DNA of 20,244 nt, from the NCBI GenBank assembly GCA_023424135.1, contig JAFAEH010000235.1:1-20244 (forward strand). The letters run 5' to 3'. A model generated the notes under the pieces. The model was not told where the DNA came from. It saw only the letters and a program-made list of their open reading frames with translations, and searched no databases. Position 1 is the first letter of the stretch, and every line of letters starts with the position of its first letter. Positions 14,754 through 20,244 of this stretch are shown one piece after another. Both the position numbers and the translations under genes were made by a program. The DNA is from Actinomycetes bacterium. Its GTDB lineage: Bacteria > Actinomycetota > Actinomycetes > Actinomycetales > Cellulomonadaceae.

Positions 14754-14800
14754 AGAAGTCATCGGATGTCGTGACTTCTGCGTCCAGATCGACCTACGTT
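14754..14800 (+). promoter_or_regulatory. Candidate promoter and operator of the M28 peptidase gene
   Basis: A perfect 8-bp inverted repeat, AGAAGTCA (14754-14761) and TGACTTCT (14772-14779), spans 26 nt. Its right arm overlaps a plausible -35 (GTGACT, 14771-14776), with TACGTT (14795-14800) as a -10 after 18 nt. This is the arrangement expected for a repressor site; the bases here are also more AT-rich than the surroundings. The regulator is unknown. Confidence 0.5.
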
Positions 14801-14843
14801 GTCCGGGACGTCCGTCCGGACCACCCGCCCGGGTGACGTCCAC

Positions 14844-14869
14844 GGCCCGCGGCCGACCGACCGCGGGCC
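14844..14869 (+). promoter_or_regulatory. Strong hairpin in the 5' leader of the peptidase mRNA
   Basis: GGCCCGCGG and CCGCGGGCC form a perfect 9-bp stem with the 8-nt loop CCGACCGA. It ends 6 nt before the Shine-Dalgarno GGAGAAGGGG (14876-14885). It could stabilise the message, attenuate transcription or tune translation; no T tract follows. Confidence 0.5.
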
Positions 14870-14892
14870 TCGCGCGGAGAAGGGGACACACC

Positions 14893-16458
14893 GTGGCAGC
14901 TCGACGCACCACTGCTCTCGCCGGCACCCTCGCCGTGCTCGTGCTCGGCACGAGCGCACTGCTCGCACCACCGGCCACCGCCCACGGCAGAGGCGGCGGG
15001 GGGCACGGTCACGGCATCGACGCCGAGAGGTTCGCGACGACGGTCACGACCCGCGGCGTCTGGAAGCACCTGGAGGCGCTGCAGCGCATCGCGGACCAGA
15101 ACGACGGCAACCGCGCGGCGCTCACGTCCGGCTACGAGGCCAGCGCGCGCTACGTCGAGCGCACGCTGCAGCGCGCGGGGTACACGACCACGCGCGACCC
15201 GTTCACGTTCGACCTCGAGGTCGTCGACGAGGCGTCGCTCGCGGTCGAGGGGGGTGCGACGTACGAGGTCGACCAGATGGCGTACTCGTCGAGCACGCCC
15301 GAGGGAGGGGTCACCGCACCCGCGTCCGTCCCGGCCGACACGACGGGCTGCACGGCGGACTCGTGGGCGGGGGTCGAGGCCGCCGGGACGATCGCCGTGG
15401 TCAGCCGCGGCGCCTGCACGTTCGCCGAGAAGGCCGTCGCTGCCGAGGGGGCCGGGGCCGTCGGTGTCGTCGTCTACAACAACGTCGAGGAGCTGCTGTT
15501 CGGCACGCTCGGCGAGGAGGGCCTGGTCTCGATCCCGGTCGCAGGGTCGGGCATGGCCGACGGTCAGGCGGTCGCCGCGGCGGTCGCGGCCGGCGACGAC
15601 GTCGTCCTGACGCTCGACGTCCGGTTCCACACCGAGGTCGCCGAGAGCTTCAACGTCCTCGCGGAGACGCGCAAGGGCCGCGACGACAACGTCGTGGTGC
15701 TCGGTGCGCACCTCGACGGGGTCGAGGAGGGTGCAGGCATCAACGACAACGGCTCGGGCTCGGCGGTGCTGCTCGAGGTCGCGGTCCAGCTCGCGAAGCA
15801 GAAGAAGCTGAACAACACCGTGCGGTTCGCGTGGTGGGGCGCCGAGGAGCTGGGTCTGATCGGCTCGACCGCGTACGTCGACGAGCTCGCGACGCAGGAG
15901 GGTGAGCTCGACCGCATCGCGACGTACCTGAACTTCGACATGGTCGGGTCGCCGAACTACGTGATCGGCGTGTACGACGCCGACGAGTCGACGTACCCCG
16001 CACCGGTCGAGGTGCCCGAGGGCTCGGCCGAGACCGAGGCCGTGTTCACGGGCTGGTTCGACGCGACCGGGCAGCCGTGGGTCGACACCGAGTTCTCGGG
16101 CCGCTCGGACTACCAGGCCTTCATCGAGCACGGCGTCCCGGCGTCCGGCCTGTTCACGGGCGCGGACGACATCAAGACCGAGGAGGAGGTCGCGCTGTTC
16201 GGCGGCACGGCCGGCATCCGGCACGACCCGAACTACCACACGGCGGCCGACGACCTGTCGAACGTCAGCCGTGAGGCGATCGGCATCATGGCGCCGGCGG
16301 TGGCGTTCGCGACCGCGAGCCTCGCGCAGGACACGTCGGCGATCAACGGGGTGTCCGGCCCGGGCCCGGAGGGCCACGGTGGCTGGAAGCCGGGCAAGGG
16401 CAAGGGGAAGGGCGGGTGGCGCGGCCACGAGCACGGCACGCTGCAGCGCGCGTCGTGA
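14893..16458 (+). CDS. Secreted M28 zinc aminopeptidase with PA domain
   Basis: The 521-residue exported metallopeptidase resembles the Streptomyces griseus aminopeptidase group. The signal peptide ends near ATA-HG (residue 30). A PA domain (about 125-235, with Cys153 and Cys175 likely disulfide-bonded and SIPVAGSG at 213-220) is inserted before the catalytic core. Co-catalytic zinc ligands are readable: His273 (GAHLDG), bridging Asp285 (INDNGSGS), Glu319 with general base Glu318 (WWGAEELG), Asp349 (LNFDMVGSPNY) and His449 (PNYHTAADD). It would release N-terminal residues from extracellular peptides. Both ends of the mature protein are Gly/His/Lys-rich low-complexity sequences. The GTG at 14893 is chosen because it follows GGAGAAGGGG and gives a proper signal peptide; the frame open back to 13609 crosses antisense to nrdI and is not coding. 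Confidence 0.92.
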   Translation: MAARRTTALAGTLAVLVLGTSALLAPPATAHGRGGGGHGHGIDAERFATTVTTRGVWKHLEALQRIADQNDGNRAALTSGYEASARYVERTLQRAGYTTTRDPFTFDLEVVDEASLAVEGGATYEVDQMAYSSSTPEGGVTAPASVPADTTGCTADSWAGVEAAGTIAVVSRGACTFAEKAVAAEGAGAVGVVVYNNVEELLFGTLGEEGLVSIPVAGSGMADGQAVAAAVAAGDDVVLTLDVRFHTEVAESFNVLAETRKGRDDNVVVLGAHLDGVEEGAGINDNGSGSAVLLEVAVQLAKQKKLNNTVRFAWWGAEELGLIGSTAYVDELATQEGELDRIATYLNFDMVGSPNYVIGVYDADESTYPAPVEVPEGSAETEAVFTGWFDATGQPWVDTEFSGRSDYQAFIEHGVPASGLFTGADDIKTEEEVALFGGTAGIRHDPNYHTAADDLSNVSREAIGIMAPAVAFATASLAQDTSAINGVSGPGPEGHGGWKPGKGKGKGGWRGHEHGTLQRAS

Positions 16459-16516
16459 CGTCCCGCCGCGCTGACGTCCCGGCGCCCTGACGTCGGACGC
16501 CTCGACGTCGGACGTC
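16456..16516. repeat. Degenerate 16-bp array (TGACGTC) after the peptidase
   Basis: TGACGTC starts at 16456 (its TGA is the peptidase stop), 16472 and 16488; GACGTC follows at 16504 and 16511. The first two units continue as GTCCCGCCG and GTCCCGGCG, resembling the GTCCCGCG core of the array before the gene. The 16-nt steps suggest tandem duplication with decay. Confidence 0.5.
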
Positions 16517-16522
16517 GTGTGC

Positions 16523-16554
16523 GCGGCCCGGGTGCCCACGGGTGCCCGGGCCGC
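16523..16554 (+). terminator. Hairpin terminator after the M28 peptidase
   Basis: GCGGCCCGGG (16523-16532) and CCCGGGCCGC (16545-16554) form a perfect 10-bp stem with a 12-nt loop, 64 nt after the stop codon. No T tract. Confidence 0.7.
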
Positions 16555-16902
16555 CGCACGCCGGGACCTCGTCGTCCGGCGCACGGAGGCGTCCGCGTCG
16601 TCCTTGGCGTGGCCGCCCAGCCCCGCTGGAGACGGGCGACATCATGCTCCTCCTCGCCGCCCGTGCCAAGACCTTTGATGACCTTGTCTTGACCTACGGA
16701 CGTCGAACACCAAGTTCCGTCCGTCGAAACGCCTCGATGTCACGAAGATGTGACGATCCTCATGACCTTCTGGCGCGTCGCTCGGTCAAGGAGCAGTATG
16801 CGAGATGGCCGCCCAGCCTCGCGCCCAACCGTCGCGCCTCTTGGCGCCCGGCGCACTCCGCATCCTCCCCGCACCCCTCTGTCCGCCACGGCGCTCGTCG
16901 TG

Positions 16903-16927
16903 TACGGTCACATACCGTCCGGTCGGT
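16903..16927 (+). promoter_or_regulatory. Promoter and TetR-type operator of the SDR/TetR operon
   Basis: TACGGT (16903-16908) is a possible -10 box without a clear -35. Just downstream, ACCGTCCGGTCGGT (16914-16927) is a 14-bp palindrome with one mismatched pair, very like the ACCGACCGGTCGGT sites bound by many actinobacterial TetR regulators. ACGGT-CACAT-ACCGT (16904-16918) forms an overlapping inverted repeat. The TetR gene in this operon is the natural candidate to bind here (autoregulation, inference). Confidence 0.6.
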
Positions 16928-16967
16928 CTCGACGACGAGGTCGGTCACCACGGCGACGGAGGCGTGC

Positions 16968-17723
16968 ATGCAGGGACGGTTCACGGACAGGGTCGCGCTC
17001 GTCACGGGCGGCTCCCGCGGCATCGGCCGCGCCGTCGTCGAGCGCCTCGTCGCCGAGGGCGCGTCCGTCACCGTGACCGCACGCACCCGCGAGACCCTCG
17101 ACGAGCTCGCCGCCACGCTCCCGGCCGGTCAGGTGCACGTCGTCGCCGGCAAGGCCGACGACCCGGAGCACCGGGCCGCGGCCGTGCGCGAGACCCTCGA
17201 CCGGTTCGGCCGGCTCGACCACCTCGTCAACAACGCCGGCATCAACCCCGTGCACGCACCCGTGCTGCGCACGGACCTGCGCGCCGTCCGCAAGATCCTC
17301 GAGGTCAACGTCGTCGCCGCGCTCGAGTGGACGCGCGAGGCCGTCGACGCGGGGCTCGGCTCGCACACCGGCGCGTCCGTCGTGTGCACCGCGTCCGCCG
17401 CCGGCACCACCGCGAGCCCCGGCATCGCGTTCTACGGCGTGTCGAAGGCCGCGCTCATCAACCTCACGCAGCAGCTCGCGCACGAGCTCGCACCCGGTGT
17501 GCGCGTCAACGCCGTGGCACCCGCGATCGTGCGCACCACGCTCACGCGTGCGCTGTTCGAGGGGCGCGAGGACGACGTCGTCGCGGGCTACCCCCTCGGG
17601 CGCCTCGGCGAGCCCGCCGACGTCGCCGCACCCGTCGCCTTCCTGCTGTCCGACGACTCCGCATGGGTGACCGGGCAGACCCTCCTCGTCGACGGTGGCG
17701 CGAGCGTGCGCCCCCTCGGGTGA
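16968..17723 (+). CDS. SDR family oxidoreductase
   Basis: This 251-residue classical short-chain dehydrogenase has the dinucleotide-binding motif TGGSRGIG (13-20), NNAG (88-91), and catalytic Asn114, Ser143, Tyr156 and Lys160 (YGVSK). The C-terminal VTGQTLLVDGG is also typical. Arg40 and the ART segment after strand 2 favour NADP(H), though this is only a hint. It would interconvert an alcohol and a ketone; the substrate is not evident. The ATG at 16968 has GGAGG five nt upstream. It is the first gene of a TetR-controlled operon, 11 nt before the regulator. Length is normal for the family. Confidence 0.92.
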   Translation: MQGRFTDRVALVTGGSRGIGRAVVERLVAEGASVTVTARTRETLDELAATLPAGQVHVVAGKADDPEHRAAAVRETLDRFGRLDHLVNNAGINPVHAPVLRTDLRAVRKILEVNVVAALEWTREAVDAGLGSHTGASVVCTASAAGTTASPGIAFYGVSKAALINLTQQLAHELAPGVRVNAVAPAIVRTTLTRALFEGREDDVVAGYPLGRLGEPADVAAPVAFLLSDDSAWVTGQTLLVDGGASVRPLG

Positions 17724-17734
17724 AGGATGGGGGC

Positions 17735-18367
17735 ATGAGGCAGACGAGCGTCGTCGAGGACGTCATGCAGGCCGCCCTGGAGCTGTTCGCGGCCCAGGGG
17801 TACGCCAACACGTCGGTGCAGCAGGTGGTCGAGGCCGCCGGCGTCACCAAGGGGGCGATGTACCACTACTTCCAGTCGAAGGACGACCTGCTGTTCGCGA
17901 TCTACGAGCGGATGCTGTCGCTGCAGACGGAGCACATGAACGAGATCATCGCCCGCGGCCGACCCGTGGACGAGACCCTGCGGGAGGTGTGCCTCGACGT
18001 CGTGCAGACGTCCGTCGAGCTGCTCGCCGAGGGGACCGTGTTCTTCCGCAGCCAGCACATGCTCACCGCACCGCGCCAGGCGGAGGTCACGCGCCGCCGC
18101 CGCGCGTACCACGACACGTTCGCCGGGCTCGTCGAGGCCGGGCAGCAGCAGGGGATCTACCGCACGGACATCCCGCGCGGCGTGCTGGTCGCGCACTTCT
18201 TCGCCGACCTGCACTACCTGTCCTCCTGGTACCGGGCCGAGGGCGTCGACGACGCGCGCCGGCTCGCCGAGGACCTGACGGACCTGTTCCTGGTCTCGAT
18301 CGCGGCGTCGTCGGCCCGCGCCACCGCTGCGGCGGCGCCACCGACCCACGCCTCCGGAGAAGGGTGA
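17735..18367 (+). CDS. TetR/AcrR family transcriptional regulator
   Basis: The 210-residue regulator has an N-terminal helix-turn-helix (about 7-53: ALELFAAQGYANTSVQQVVEAAGVTKGAMYHYFQSKDDLL), with the usual recognition-helix pattern TKGAMYHYF. The C-terminal ligand-binding part (about 60-195) resembles the KstR2/FadR-like group of actinobacterial TetR proteins that sense acyl-CoA or steroid-derived CoA esters, but this assignment is tentative. Start: ATG 17735 with AAGGA eight nt upstream. It is embedded in the operon it probably controls; the likely operator is at 16914-16927. The Ala/Thr-rich C-terminal tail (about 193-210) is not conserved-looking. Confidence 0.92.
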   Translation: MRQTSVVEDVMQAALELFAAQGYANTSVQQVVEAAGVTKGAMYHYFQSKDDLLFAIYERMLSLQTEHMNEIIARGRPVDETLREVCLDVVQTSVELLAEGTVFFRSQHMLTAPRQAEVTRRRRAYHDTFAGLVEAGQQQGIYRTDIPRGVLVAHFFADLHYLSSWYRAEGVDDARRLAEDLTDLFLVSIAASSARATAAAAPPTHASGEG

Positions 18368-18370
18368 GAG

Positions 18371-19357
18371 ATGCGCGCATGGCAGGTGGGCTCCCTGGGT
18401 GAGCTGACGGACGTCCTGGCACTGCAGGAGGTCGACGACCCCCGCCCCGGACCCGGAGAGGTGCGGGTCAAGGTGCTCGCCGCCGGCGTGAACTTCGCCG
18501 ACGTGCTGCTGTGCCGCGGGCAGTACCAGGTGCGGCCGCCCCTGCCGTTCCCGCCGGGCATCGAGATGTGCGGCGAGGTGCTCGAGGTCGGCGACGGCGT
18601 CACGCGCGTGGCCGTCGGCCAGCGGGTCGTCGGATCCGTCATCGGGACGTTCGCCGAGCAGGTCGTCCTGCCCGCCGAGCACGTCCTGGAGGCACCCGCC
18701 TCGCTCACCGACGCCGAGGCCGCCGTGCTCGCCGTCTCGTAGCACACCGCCTGGTTCGCGCTCCACGACCGCGGGCACCTGCAGCCCGGTGAGACCGTGC
18801 TGGTGCACGCCGCGGGTGGCGGCGTCGGCTCCGCCGCCGTGCAGCTCGCGGCTGCCGCCGGTGCGCACGTCATCGGCGTCGTCGGCGCAGGTGCGGCCAA
18901 GGCGCAGGCCGCCAAGGAGGCGGGCGCGCAGGTCGTGATCGACCGCACGACGACGCCCGACCTGGCCGCCGCGGTCCGCGAGGCCACCGCCGGGCACGGC
19001 GCGGACCTCGTGATCGACCCCGTCGGCGGGGACGCGTACGACGCGTCGACCAAGTGCATCGCGCTCGACGGCCGGATCATGGTCATCGGGTTCGCGGGCG
19101 GCCGCCAGCAGGAGGTCCGTGCCGCGCACGCGCTCGTGAAGTCGTACGGCGTGATCGGCGTGCACTGGGGGCTGTACGTGCAGCGGCGGCCGCAGGCCGT
19201 GCACGCCGCGCACACGAAGATCCTCGCGCTCGTCGAGTCCGGCGTGGTGCGGCCCGTCGTGGCCGACGTGCTGCCGTACGCCCAGGCGCCGCAGGCCCTC
19301 GAGTGCCTCGCGTCCGGGGCGGTCGTCGGGCGGCTCGCCGTCGCCGTCGCGTCGTGA
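18371..19357 (+). pseudogene. NADPH:quinone oxidoreductase gene interrupted by an in-frame TAG
   Basis: Reading 18371-19357 in one frame gives a full-length (328-codon) zinc-independent quinone oxidoreductase of the MDR superfamily with a single internal stop, TAG at 18740-18742. The N-terminal GroES-like part has VLAAGVNFADVLLCRGQY and PFPPGIEMCGEV. The part after the stop starts HTAWFALHDRGHLQPGETVLVHAAGGGVGSAAVQ, with the NADPH-binding AAGGGVGS. Family members have a residue such as Tyr in that position (V-S-Y-x-T-A), so TAC to TAG is the simplest explanation. No frameshift is present and the rest looks intact, so the lesion is recent, a sequencing error or read through. GGAGAAGGG precedes the ATG; the gene follows TetR by 3 nt. 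A downstream GTG (18797) restart would lack the whole substrate domain. Confidence 0.85.
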
Positions 19358-20202
19358 CGCAGCCGGGTGCGGCGGTCGGCGGTGCGGACGGTGGCGCCGT
19401 CCACGCTGCCGCTGTCGGCTCGGTCCATGCTGCCGCCGTCGGCGCTGTCCACGATGCCGCCGTCGGCGCCGCGGGCGACCTGACCGGACGCGTCGCGATC
19501 GTCTCCGGCGGGGCCCGCGGGCTCGGTGCCGCGTACGTGCGGGCGCTGCACGCGGCGGGCGCGTCGCTCGTCGTCGGGGACCTGCTCGACGACGAGGGGC
19601 GTGACCTGGTCGCCACGCTGGGCGACCGCGCGCGGTTCGTCCACCTCGACGTGACCGACGAGGACGCGTGGGCGGGGGCCGTGGGCGTCGCGCGCGACCT
19701 CGGCGGGGTGCACGTGCTGGTCAACAACGCGGGCATCGCGAACGCCGGGCGCGTCGAGCGCTACGGGCGCGAGCCGTGGGATGCCGTCATCGCGGTCAAC
19801 CTCACCGGCACGTACCTGGGGGTGCGGGCCGTCGTGCCGGACATGAAGGCCGCCGGGGGCGGGTCGATCGTCAACATCTCGTCGGTCGAGGGCATGCGCG
19901 GGGATGCCGCGCTGCACGGGTACGTCGCGTCGAAGTTCGGTGTCCGAGGGCTGACCAAGTCGCTCGCGGTCGAGCTCGGACGCGACGGGATCCGGGTCAA
20001 CTCGGTGCACCCGGGGTTCGTGCGCACCGCGATGACGGCGGGTCTGGACGAGTCCCGTCAGCGCATCCCGCTGGGCCGGCCGGCGCAGCCGGCGGACGTC
20101 GTCGGCGCCGTGATGTACCTGGCCGGTGACGCGTCCGCGTACGTGACGGGCACCGAGCTCGTCGTCGACGGCGGCATGATCGCCGGCGTCCCCCACGCCT
20201 GA
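19354..20202 (+). CDS. SDR family oxidoreductase, 3alpha/20beta-hydroxysteroid dehydrogenase-like, with repeat-encoded N-terminal tail
   Basis: This 282-residue SDR has SGGARGLG (51-58), NNAG (124-127), and catalytic Asn149, Ser177, Tyr190 and Lys194. The core strongly recalls the mycobacterial FabG3/3alpha(20beta)-hydroxysteroid dehydrogenase group (VSGGARGxGA, FVHLDVT, VLVNNAGI, GSIVNISSVEG, LTKSLAVELG, GIRVNSVHPG, VVDGGxxAG). Residues 1-42 are an unusual Ala/Gly/Val/His tail containing three copies of an octapeptide like GAVHAAAV; the family normally starts just before LTGRVAIVSGG (43). The only in-frame start is GTG 19354, overlapping the preceding stop as GTGA, so translation was probably coupled to the broken oxidoreductase gene upstream. 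Probable reaction: NAD(H)-dependent oxidation or reduction of a secondary alcohol/ketone, possibly steroid-like. The exact substrate is unknown. Confidence 0.9.
   Translation: MTQPGAAVGGADGGAVHAAAVGSVHAAAVGAVHDAAVGAAGDLTGRVAIVSGGARGLGAAYVRALHAAGASLVVGDLLDDEGRDLVATLGDRARFVHLDVTDEDAWAGAVGVARDLGGVHVLVNNAGIANAGRVERYGREPWDAVIAVNLTGTYLGVRAVVPDMKAAGGGSIVNISSVEGMRGDAALHGYVASKFGVRGLTKSLAVELGRDGIRVNSVHPGFVRTAMTAGLDESRQRIPLGRPAQPADVVGAVMYLAGDASAYVTGTELVVDGGMIAGVPHA
19393..19464 (+). repeat. Three tandem copies of a 24-bp in-frame repeat
   Basis: Copies are 19393-19416, 19417-19440 and 19441-19464, with a partial fourth start (GGCGCCG). They encode GAVHAAAV, GSVHAAAV and GAVHDAAV. Differences are few, so the expansion is fairly recent. 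Because the unit is a multiple of three, copy-number change would only alter tail length. Confidence 0.85.
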
Positions 20203-20244
20203 CCCCCTCACCCCCTCACCCCCTCACCCCCTCACCCCCTCACC
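20203..20244 (+). repeat. 8-bp tandem repeat (CCCCCTCA) running off the window
   Basis: Five perfect copies plus two bases follow immediately after the TGA stop of the SDR gene, continuing past the window end. On the opposite strand the unit is TGAGGGGG. The full copy number is not visible. Confidence 0.9.

Larger units (their letters stand above)
16459..16967. other. Gene-free stretch of about 510 bp
   Basis: I find no convincing gene. It holds the 16-bp array, a terminator (16523-16554), an AT-richer patch (about 16660-16800, roughly half A/T by eye) with a small inverted repeat GTCAC-GAAGAT-GTGAC (16739-16754), and the promoter/operator of the next operon. The 13-mer TGGCCGCCCAGCC occurs at both 16610-16622 and 16806-16818, flanking the AT-richer patch. 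Open frames here lack consistent third-position bias and any recognisable protein. A small RNA or gene remnant cannot be excluded. Confidence 0.5.

Noticed and set aside
13609..14892. A 428-residue N-terminal extension of the M28 peptidase frame
   Set aside because: It runs antisense through nrdI and the small ORFs; a signal peptide and Shine-Dalgarno sequence place the start at 14893.
18740..18742. TAG as a pyrrolysine codon
   Set aside because: Quinone oxidoreductases are not known pyrrolysine proteins and nothing in the window supports that system; a Tyr-to-stop change is simpler.
18797..19357. A separate 186-residue gene for the second half of the quinone oxidoreductase
   Set aside because: It lacks the substrate domain and a Shine-Dalgarno site, and continues the upstream frame exactly.
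1..20244. tRNA, rRNA, riboswitch, integrase, transposase or attachment sites
   Set aside because: I looked for conserved cores and gene families on both strands and found none I could support.

Overview
The window is very GC-rich DNA (by eye well above 70%), with G/C at almost every third codon position, frequent GTG starts and 4-base start/stop overlaps. The gene set points to a high-GC actinobacterium: a DDN-type (F420 family) nitroreductase-like protein, flotillin with NfeD, a class Ib NrdI and TAGGGT-type -10 boxes. A Cellulomonas-like actinomycete is my inference. I saw no rRNA, tRNA, CRISPR array, transposase or integrase. Most of the window looks like ordinary chromosome with some accessory islands.

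Layout. (1) 1-1575: the 3' part of an APC-family amino-acid permease, cut by the window edge, with a terminator hairpin. (2) 1634-3684: an NfeD-like membrane protein and a flotillin, a known membrane-microdomain pair. They are followed by a hairpin terminator and two copies of a 25-nt palindromic repeat, and then by a convergent DDN-family nitroreductase-like gene (3927-4364, minus). (3) 4506-7089, minus: a three-gene Mn-type ABC importer (binding lipoprotein, ATPase, permease) joined by two GTGA overlaps. Its promoter carries a palindrome exactly in the -35/-10 spacer and appears to give a leaderless mRNA. (4) 7194-8492: a divergent S33 proline-iminopeptidase-like hydrolase. (5) 8536-11928, minus: an operon of a DUF4956 membrane protein, a VTC-domain (polyphosphate polymerase-like) protein and a secreted beta-helix lipoprotein of the Cthe_2159 type. 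This is the least understood system here. (6) 12132-13778: a lipoprotein with an OmpA peptidoglycan-binding domain between two other beta-rich regions, ending at a hairpin shared with the next convergent unit. (7) 13825-14604, minus: an orphan NrdI and two tiny one-helix membrane proteins. (8) 14893-16458: a secreted M28 aminopeptidase with a PA domain, bracketed by two degenerate arrays of about 16 bp period. (9) 16459-16967: a gene-free stretch with a terminator, an AT-richer patch and, at its end, a promoter with a TetR-type palindrome. (10) 16968-20202: an operon of SDR, TetR regulator, quinone oxidoreductase broken by an in-frame TAG, and a second SDR resembling 3alpha/20beta-hydroxysteroid dehydrogenase. 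A 24-bp tandem repeat encodes the N-terminal tail of the second SDR. The window ends inside an 8-bp tandem repeat.

How the parts may work together. The ABC importer supplies a divalent metal, probably Mn. NrdI belongs to the Mn-dependent class Ib ribonucleotide reductase, but a link between these two loci is only inference. The DUF4956/VTC/beta-helix operon suggests a membrane-associated polymer-making enzyme coupled to a surface carbohydrate-binding protein. The last operon looks like a TetR-controlled redox module for ketone, steroid or lipid-like substrates that has been damaged by a nonsense mutation.
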